From NCBI GenBank assembly GCA_013289325.1, contig JABDAE010000010.1, positions 1 through 45,535 of the forward strand: a stretch of DNA of 45,535 bases. The letters run 5' to 3'. Within the stretch, counting starts at the first letter, position 1; each line of letters starts with the position of its first letter. The position numbers and the translations under genes are program-made. Positions 42,149 through 45,535 of the stretch are shown in pieces. The stretch is from Chlamydiota bacterium (lineage in GTDB: Bacteria; Chlamydiota; Chlamydiia; Chlamydiales; Parachlamydiaceae). Below the pieces are notes generated by a model. The model saw nothing but the letters and a program-made list of their open reading frames with translations, did not search any database and was not told the DNA's origin.

Positions 42149-42781
42149 ATGAAGAAAATGTTTGCACTTTTGTCAGTGTTTGCATCTTTGTTGTTAATCA
42201 ACGGAAGCGCAGCAGCTGCAGATAATCCAGGTAGCCAAATGGCAGCGCAACAACCGGTGGCGTCACAAGTGGCCTCACAAAACGGCCATGCATGGAGTCA
42301 AGTTGATCAATCAGACATGCCAAACAACCAAGGCGTTGGAGAGTGGCATGGAGGACAACAAGGACATGCAGCTCATGGATATGCTAATGGAGCGGATCAT
42401 GAAGGTTGCATCGTAGATCCAGCAACTGCGCCACAAGGTTGGGAACAAGACATGGGCAACGGCTATACATGCTGCTGCACATACAAGCCTTGCCACTACA
42501 CAACATGTGAAACGACATACTGCCCACAGTATCACTACAAAGATTGCTGCCGTTATGTACCTCAGTACTATCAACAAACGCGTTGCCGCTATGTTCCACA
42601 ATACTATTGTGAAACATGCTGCCGCCAAGTGCCACAGCACTACACAACATGCGAATGTGTGCAGTGCCCTCAGCACACATACCATCAACATTGCAAATAT
42701 GTGCCACAATACACATATAAGTGCTGTCCACAACCATGCTGCGAGCCATGCCCACAGCCATGTGCACCTAGCTGCAACTAA
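42149..42781 (+). CDS. Secreted cysteine-rich repeat protein, envelope candidate
   Basis: 210 residues with a clear signal peptide (MKKMFALLSVFASLLLINGS, cut near AAAAD). A Gln/His-rich linker follows, then a C-terminal 110 residues with 24 cysteines and repeating units of the form C-(R/K)-(Y/Q)-VPQ-(Y/H)-Y, for example CRYVPQYYQQTRCRYVPQYY, ending in Cys-Pro-rich CCEPCPQPCAPSCN. Ribosome-binding site AAGGAG. Chlamydial envelopes are stabilised by disulphide-linked cysteine-rich proteins; this is not OmcA/OmcB by sequence, but a comparable structural role is plausible. Codon use is ordinary for the region. A terminator-like hairpin follows. Confidence 0.78.
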   Translation: MKKMFALLSVFASLLLINGSAAAADNPGSQMAAQQPVASQVASQNGHAWSQVDQSDMPNNQGVGEWHGGQQGHAAHGYANGADHEGCIVDPATAPQGWEQDMGNGYTCCCTYKPCHYTTCETTYCPQYHYKDCCRYVPQYYQQTRCRYVPQYYCETCCRQVPQHYTTCECVQCPQHTYHQHCKYVPQYTYKCCPQPCCEPCPQPCAPSCN

Positions 42782-42790
42782 ATTGCACCC

Positions 42791-42824
42791 ATGTACGTCG
42801 TCAAAAATTATTGACGACGTACAT
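42791..42824. terminator. Terminator-like hairpin between convergent genes
   Basis: Perfect 14-bp stem ATGTACGTCGTCAA / TTGACGACGTACAT with a 6-nt loop, starting about 10 nt after the stop of the cysteine-rich gene. There is no strong U-run, so it may serve both convergent genes weakly or act as a processing hairpin. Confidence 0.6.
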
Positions 42825-42839
42825 TATCTATTAACTTCT

Positions 42840-44204
42840 TCAATTTGCAAAGCTTGGCGCAATATTTGACGTCAGGACTTGCTGGACAGGAAATGTGAAG
42901 TATCTCACCTCTTTCCATATAGACCCATTTCCATTTTGTTGTTTAAATAGCGTTGCAAATAGGGCAGGTAACTTTTCATTGTTGAGCGGTTTATCGATTT
43001 CTATTTCTGTGCTATTATCTTGACCTTGACTTTTTAGTTCCTCGACCTTTTGAACTGCAAATTCGCGATTGCTTAGTGTCCACTCCCGAAGTGTCTTTGG
43101 CAACTGATCCATTTCAAGGAGTTTATCGCATGCATTAAGGCTTTCTTGGTATTTTCCTACCCAATAGCTTGCAATTGAATACTCAAATAACATCCCATAT
43201 TCATAGATCCATTTTTCGACAAAGAGGCGATCCGATGAAAGAGGAAGCTTAAGACCTTGTTTTAAGATTTGATATGCAGTTTCGTTATCCCCATCAATCC
43301 TTAACATGGCGCCGATATAATACAAAGGTTCAGCGCGGCTTTTTCTAAACAAGTAAGCATCGCAAAATGAAGAGAGGACTATTTTTTCATCTTGAGCTAA
43401 TCGCCCTTGAATAATTGCAATTTGCAATTTAGACCAAAAGACCTCCTCTTCCCAACCTCCCAGTTCAACTCGTCTTTGATACATCTTGATTGCCTCTTCA
43501 TACTGCTTTAAACAGGCATACGTTTGGGCAAGGTAGAAGGTGTAGCGAGAGTCAAAGGGATTTTCAAGTAAAGCCGATTTTAATATTTCTACATCCTTTT
43601 GATAGGTAGTAGGGTCTTTGGATCTTGCGCCTCCCGATAAATAGGCATAGGTCACTCCGGGTAACATCTGGTAATCGCGTGCATTTGGTGCATACGCATA
43701 TTCATGCAACACTCCATACCAATGCCAATCGAGATCGGCTTTGATAAGCCTTGTGAAGTGATATTCTGTTGCCCCTCCAGAGCTTGATGAGACTGTCGAG
43801 TAACAATCGGCCAAAAGATCTGGCATCACAAAATCCTTTTCAAACACTAAAGCGTCATCGGCATCCATAAACAGGATATAATCTGCTTTATTTTTTGCAA
43901 GTTGGAGCGCCTCATCTCGGTTATGTCCAAAGTTAACCCACGGCCTTTCGTGCAGCTCTCCCGGAATTTCGGATAAGAAATGTTCAATGACCGACTTAGT
44001 GGGATCAGTTGAGCCCGTATCCACGATGACCCAATAATCGATGATGGGAAGCACAGACTTTAAGCATCGTTCTATGATATGACTTTCATCTTTCACGATC
44101 ATATTTAAACAGATGGTTTTTTTCTTTATATCGTGAGACAAAAGCGTCGTACAGGGGATAAAAAAGAGCAGAAGAGAAAATAGGTATTTTACATATTTGT
44201 TCAT
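42840..44204 (-). CDS. Family 2 glycosyltransferase with TPR tail and N-terminal membrane/signal segment
   Basis: 454 residues. It starts with a hydrophobic segment (YLFSLLLFFIPCTTLLS), then a GT-A domain: ICLNMIVKDESHIIERCLKS, VIVDTGSTDPT, and DYILFMDADDALVF carrying the Asp-x-Asp metal site. TPR-type helices follow from about residue 225 (NPFDSRYTFYLAQTYACLKQ, YEEAIKMYQRRVELGG). This domain combination is common in bacterial GT2-TPR proteins of unknown acceptor. Its N-terminal anchor suggests location at the membrane. It may act on surface glycans or proteins. Confidence 0.85.
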   Translation of the reverse strand: MNKYVKYLFSLLLFFIPCTTLLSHDIKKKTICLNMIVKDESHIIERCLKSVLPIIDYWVIVDTGSTDPTKSVIEHFLSEIPGELHERPWVNFGHNRDEALQLAKNKADYILFMDADDALVFEKDFVMPDLLADCYSTVSSSSGGATEYHFTRLIKADLDWHWYGVLHEYAYAPNARDYQMLPGVTYAYLSGGARSKDPTTYQKDVEILKSALLENPFDSRYTFYLAQTYACLKQYEEAIKMYQRRVELGGWEEEVFWSKLQIAIIQGRLAQDEKIVLSSFCDAYLFRKSRAEPLYYIGAMLRIDGDNETAYQILKQGLKLPLSSDRLFVEKWIYEYGMLFEYSIASYWVGKYQESLNACDKLLEMDQLPKTLREWTLSNREFAVQKVEELKSQGQDNSTEIEIDKPLNNEKLPALFATLFKQQNGNGSIWKEVRYFTFPVQQVLTSNIAPSFAN

Positions 44205-44237
44205 GAAGCTGACTTTTTGTTAAAATTTTGGGGTATT

Positions 44238-44400
44238 TATACCGAAAGTATTTCAAAATTTGGTTTTTGGCAAAGAGAAAATCCCCGGGATCGAACGATC
44301 GCAACCGTCCCCATATTATAATATTGGGTCGGTTGCGATCGTTCGATCGCTTAGTTTTTCTCAAAGCCAAAAATCCAAATTTTGAAACACTTTCGGTATA
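44238..44400. repeat. 163-bp foldback with 26-bp terminal inverted repeats
   Basis: The ends 44238-44263 and 44375-44400 are complementary at 25 of 26 positions (TATACCGAAAGTATTTCAAA...). The centre has a perfect 19-bp stem, GATCGAACGATCGCAACCG at 44289-44307 with its complement at 44330-44348. Related ends occur at 9468, 44492 (inverted) and 44840. It is probably a MITE. Confidence 0.8.
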
Positions 44401-44491
44401 GATTCATTATCACTGATTTCGCTGGCTTTAGTCGAGAGTTTACATCATAGCAAGAGATTTCGAAAATAAAAATTTAAGCATATTTTTGGTG

Positions 44492-44675
44492 TATACCGAA
44501 AGTGTTGCAAAATAGGACCATAACTGGTAGACTACCTGGCGACAATTTTATTGAAACATGTAAGGCTAGGCTTTCCGATAGTAATAATCCAAATTGGAAG
44601 CTTGTGCGCCCTCCTCTTGTTGCACTGACAGATGAAGAAGTCGAGCTATTAAAACAAATGACTGTCACGAATTAA
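44492..44675 (+). pseudogene. C-terminal gene remnant, weakly DapA-like
   Basis: From the repeat end at 44492 a plus-strand frame runs to TAA at 44673-44675 and reads TGRLPGDNFIETCKARLSDS, then KLVRPPLVALTDEEVELLKQ. The RPPLV-x-L ending resembles the C-terminus of dihydrodipicolinate synthase/NAL-type aldolases, but it is too short to be sure. No start codon with a ribosome-binding site is present. It is a fragment left beside a mobile repeat. Confidence 0.35.
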
Positions 44676-44678
44676 ATC

Positions 44679-44697
44679 TCGAACTGCCGTTTCTAGG
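44679..44697. repeat. Solo end of the 163-bp element
   Basis: CTCGAACTGCCGTTTCTAGG-type sequence identical to one terminus of the elements at 35767 and 38381. It lies 3 nt after the stop of the coding remnant. The rest of the element is absent. Confidence 0.5.
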
Positions 44698-44705
44698 TTA
44701 AAGAT

Positions 44706-44734
44706 ATCCCCCGTTTTCAGGGGGGGCTTTTCTC
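44706..44734 (+). terminator. Rho-independent terminator-like hairpin
   Basis: ATCCCCC-GTTTTCA-GGGGGGGC followed by TTTTCTC. A G/C stem plus a T-rich run is the usual intrinsic terminator form on the plus strand. Confidence 0.55.
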
Positions 44735-44755
44735 ATCTTACAGCGCGCTAGGATA

Positions 44756-44821
44756 TCAATCAGTCATGGTAGGACAGTCGCCTTCGCAAGCTCAGGCAAC
44801 TGTCCTACCATGACTGATTGA
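44756..44821. repeat. Perfect 23-bp inverted repeat
   Basis: TCAATCAGTCATGGTAGGAC plus AGT at 44756-44778 is exactly complementary to 44799-44821, with a 20-nt loop. There is no T-run, so it is more likely a mobile repeat or a structured site than a terminator. Confidence 0.7.
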
Positions 44822-44874
44822 GAAGTTACGAAGCCAGAACCAAATTTTGAATCACGAGTGGTATAAACCTTTGC

Positions 44875-45306
44875 CTATCGTATAATCTTCTTAACAGTGA
44901 ATTGCTTAGTTTGAGAGGCATCATATTGTACCACTATTGTCTTCCCTTTCAGTAAGTTCTTATTTGTGTTTATATCACCATAAACATTGCCCCCTCCAGT
45001 CACCCTAAGGTTTACTTGATGTTCGTTGGCAGGCGTAGTGATAAGTACGCCTTTTGTAAGCAAGAGACTGCCATCTACCAACGACCTCGTGTAAGTGGCT
45101 TTTGATCCAATTTTCAAGTCAGTAAACCCTTGAACAGAATATCTTACAGGAGGTTGCCCTTTTGTCTTTAGGACAACTGTTGAATTTTTAAGATCCACTT
45201 CTTTTACAGTACCGGTCACAGTACCGGTCAATGACTCTCCATATAACCCCAAAGTCAAAGACAAACACGTGATTATTGCCATTGCAAGCATATTTATAAT
45301 TTTCAT
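44875..45306 (-). CDS. Small secreted beta-rich protein of unknown function
   Basis: 143 residues with a signal peptide (MKIINMLAMAIITCLSLTLG). The mature part has short alternating strands resembling an OB-like or small beta-barrel repeat: GTVTGTVKEVDLKNSTVVLK, VQGFTDLKIGSKATYTRSLV, and later TVVQYDASQ-like strands with Lys-rich ends. No family is recognised. It is monocistronic as far as can be seen, with an AT-rich promoter region upstream. Confidence 0.7.
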   Translation of the reverse strand: MKIINMLAMAIITCLSLTLGLYGESLTGTVTGTVKEVDLKNSTVVLKTKGQPPVRYSVQGFTDLKIGSKATYTRSLVDGSLLLTKGVLITTPANEHQVNLRVTGGGNVYGDINTNKNLLKGKTIVVQYDASQTKQFTVKKIIR

Positions 45307-45440
45307 AACAACCTCATATTGTTTATTGTGTTGTTAGTTTTATTATAATTAATATATTAATTATTTGATAGAGTTTTTCTTATTCATGTAAGCACAAAAT
45401 AGAGAATATCTTACAATGAAGGGTCTTTGCAATGATTGGA

Positions 45441-45533
45441 TTAATCACTCTTAAGTAAACGCATTGTTTGGTTTAAGTCGATTTCTTCTAAACACTTAGC
45501 TTTTGAGCAGATCTCCATGAGGATCTTATCTTG
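45441..45533 (-). CDS. C-terminal end of a gene entering from the right edge
   Basis: A frame open from the window edge ends at TAA 45443-45441 and reads QDKILMEICSKAKCLEEIDL then NQTMRLLKSD. The composition and open edge suggest the last 30 residues of a minus-strand gene; too little to name. The gap 45307-45440 is AT-rich with no visible feature. Confidence 0.4.
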   Translation of the reverse strand, partial: QDKILMEICSKAKCLEEIDLNQTMRLLKSD

Positions 45534-45535
45534 CC

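Larger units (their letters stand above)
44205..44874. other. 670-bp repeat-packed intergenic region
   Basis: There is no intact gene. In order: foldback (44238-44400), AT-rich spacer, an inverted copy of the same repeat end (44492-44513), a coding remnant to 44675, an end of the 163-bp element (44679-44697), a terminator-like hairpin, a perfect 23-bp inverted repeat, and a degenerate repeat end (44840-44865) just before the last complete gene. Confidence 0.7.

Noticed and set aside
42311-42767. Minus-strand frames with hydrophobic, Cys/Met-rich translations
   Set aside because: They are mirror images of the cysteine-rich protein gene, caused by its biased codons.
44756-44821. tRNA or small RNA gene from the strong hairpin
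   Set aside because: A single perfect stem with a 20-nt loop lacks cloverleaf arms or promoter signs; it was kept only as an inverted repeat.

Overview
The window looks like chromosome from an environmental (amoeba- or animal-associated) member of the phylum Chlamydiae, in or near the Parachlamydiales. This is an inference from gene content: a cysteine-rich secreted envelope-type protein, several Inc-like or effector-like proteins with paired membrane segments, a eukaryote-type RING finger protein, Sel1 and beta-propeller proteins, and AT-rich DNA full of small foldback repeats beside ordinary housekeeping genes (tex, gluQ, ftsY, sucC, sucD, mnmA). No rRNA, tRNA or CRISPR array was recognised.

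Layout. (1) 1-3871, minus strand: the most unusual part, a compact peptide-modification (RiPP-like) operon. It runs divergent ATP-grasp-like protein, SAM methyltransferase, peptide P1, beta-helix (bactofilin-like) protein, peptides P2, P3 and P4, then a clear ATP-grasp ligase running off the left edge. The four 59-73-residue peptides share an Met-Gly start, Lys-Asp/Ser-Lys-Asp-rich leaders and a C-terminal (I/V)-F-(S/K)-F. (2) 4041-4722: a VapBC toxin-antitoxin pair with a palindromic operator. (3) 4772-9494: Tex, an SDR oxidoreductase and a RING protein. (4) 9495-13051: accessory zone with a DUF4143-type ATPase between two near-identical 90-bp direct repeats, a GT11-like glycosyltransferase, a truncated secreted protein and a 261-bp foldback. 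(5) 13052-16078, minus: an Inc-like membrane protein, ftsY and gluQ. (6) 16380-19628: a large LVIVD-propeller/cadherin-like surface protein. (7) 19740-24332: sucC-sucD-M50 protease-M20 peptidase operon. (8) 24338-30652: a PF09826-type beta-propeller protein, mnmA, a second secreted propeller, a sugar-nucleotide epimerase and an M19 dipeptidase. (9) 30738-39394: an Atu/Liu-like acyl-CoA catabolic operon (acyl-CoA dehydrogenase, biotin-dependent carboxyltransferase, AtuA, AtuA-associated small protein, enoyl-CoA hydratase). It is interrupted by two minus-strand paralogous membrane proteins bracketed by inverted copies of a 163-bp repeat. (10) 39291-45535: a Sel1/Ser-rich protein, a hotdog thioesterase, the cysteine-rich protein, a GT2-TPR protein, a repeat-packed 670-bp gap, a small secreted protein and the tail of another gene.

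How the genes fit together. The left operon is organised as a self-contained modification system: several precursors, two ligase-type proteins and a methyltransferase, all with 1-23-nt gaps or overlaps except one 71-nt gap that holds a palindrome. The Atu/Liu-like operon would oxidise, carboxylate and hydrate a branched acyl-CoA. The biotin-carrying carboxylase alpha subunit is not in the window. At least four families of short inverted repeats are dispersed through the gaps, and they mark places where genes have been truncated or inserted.
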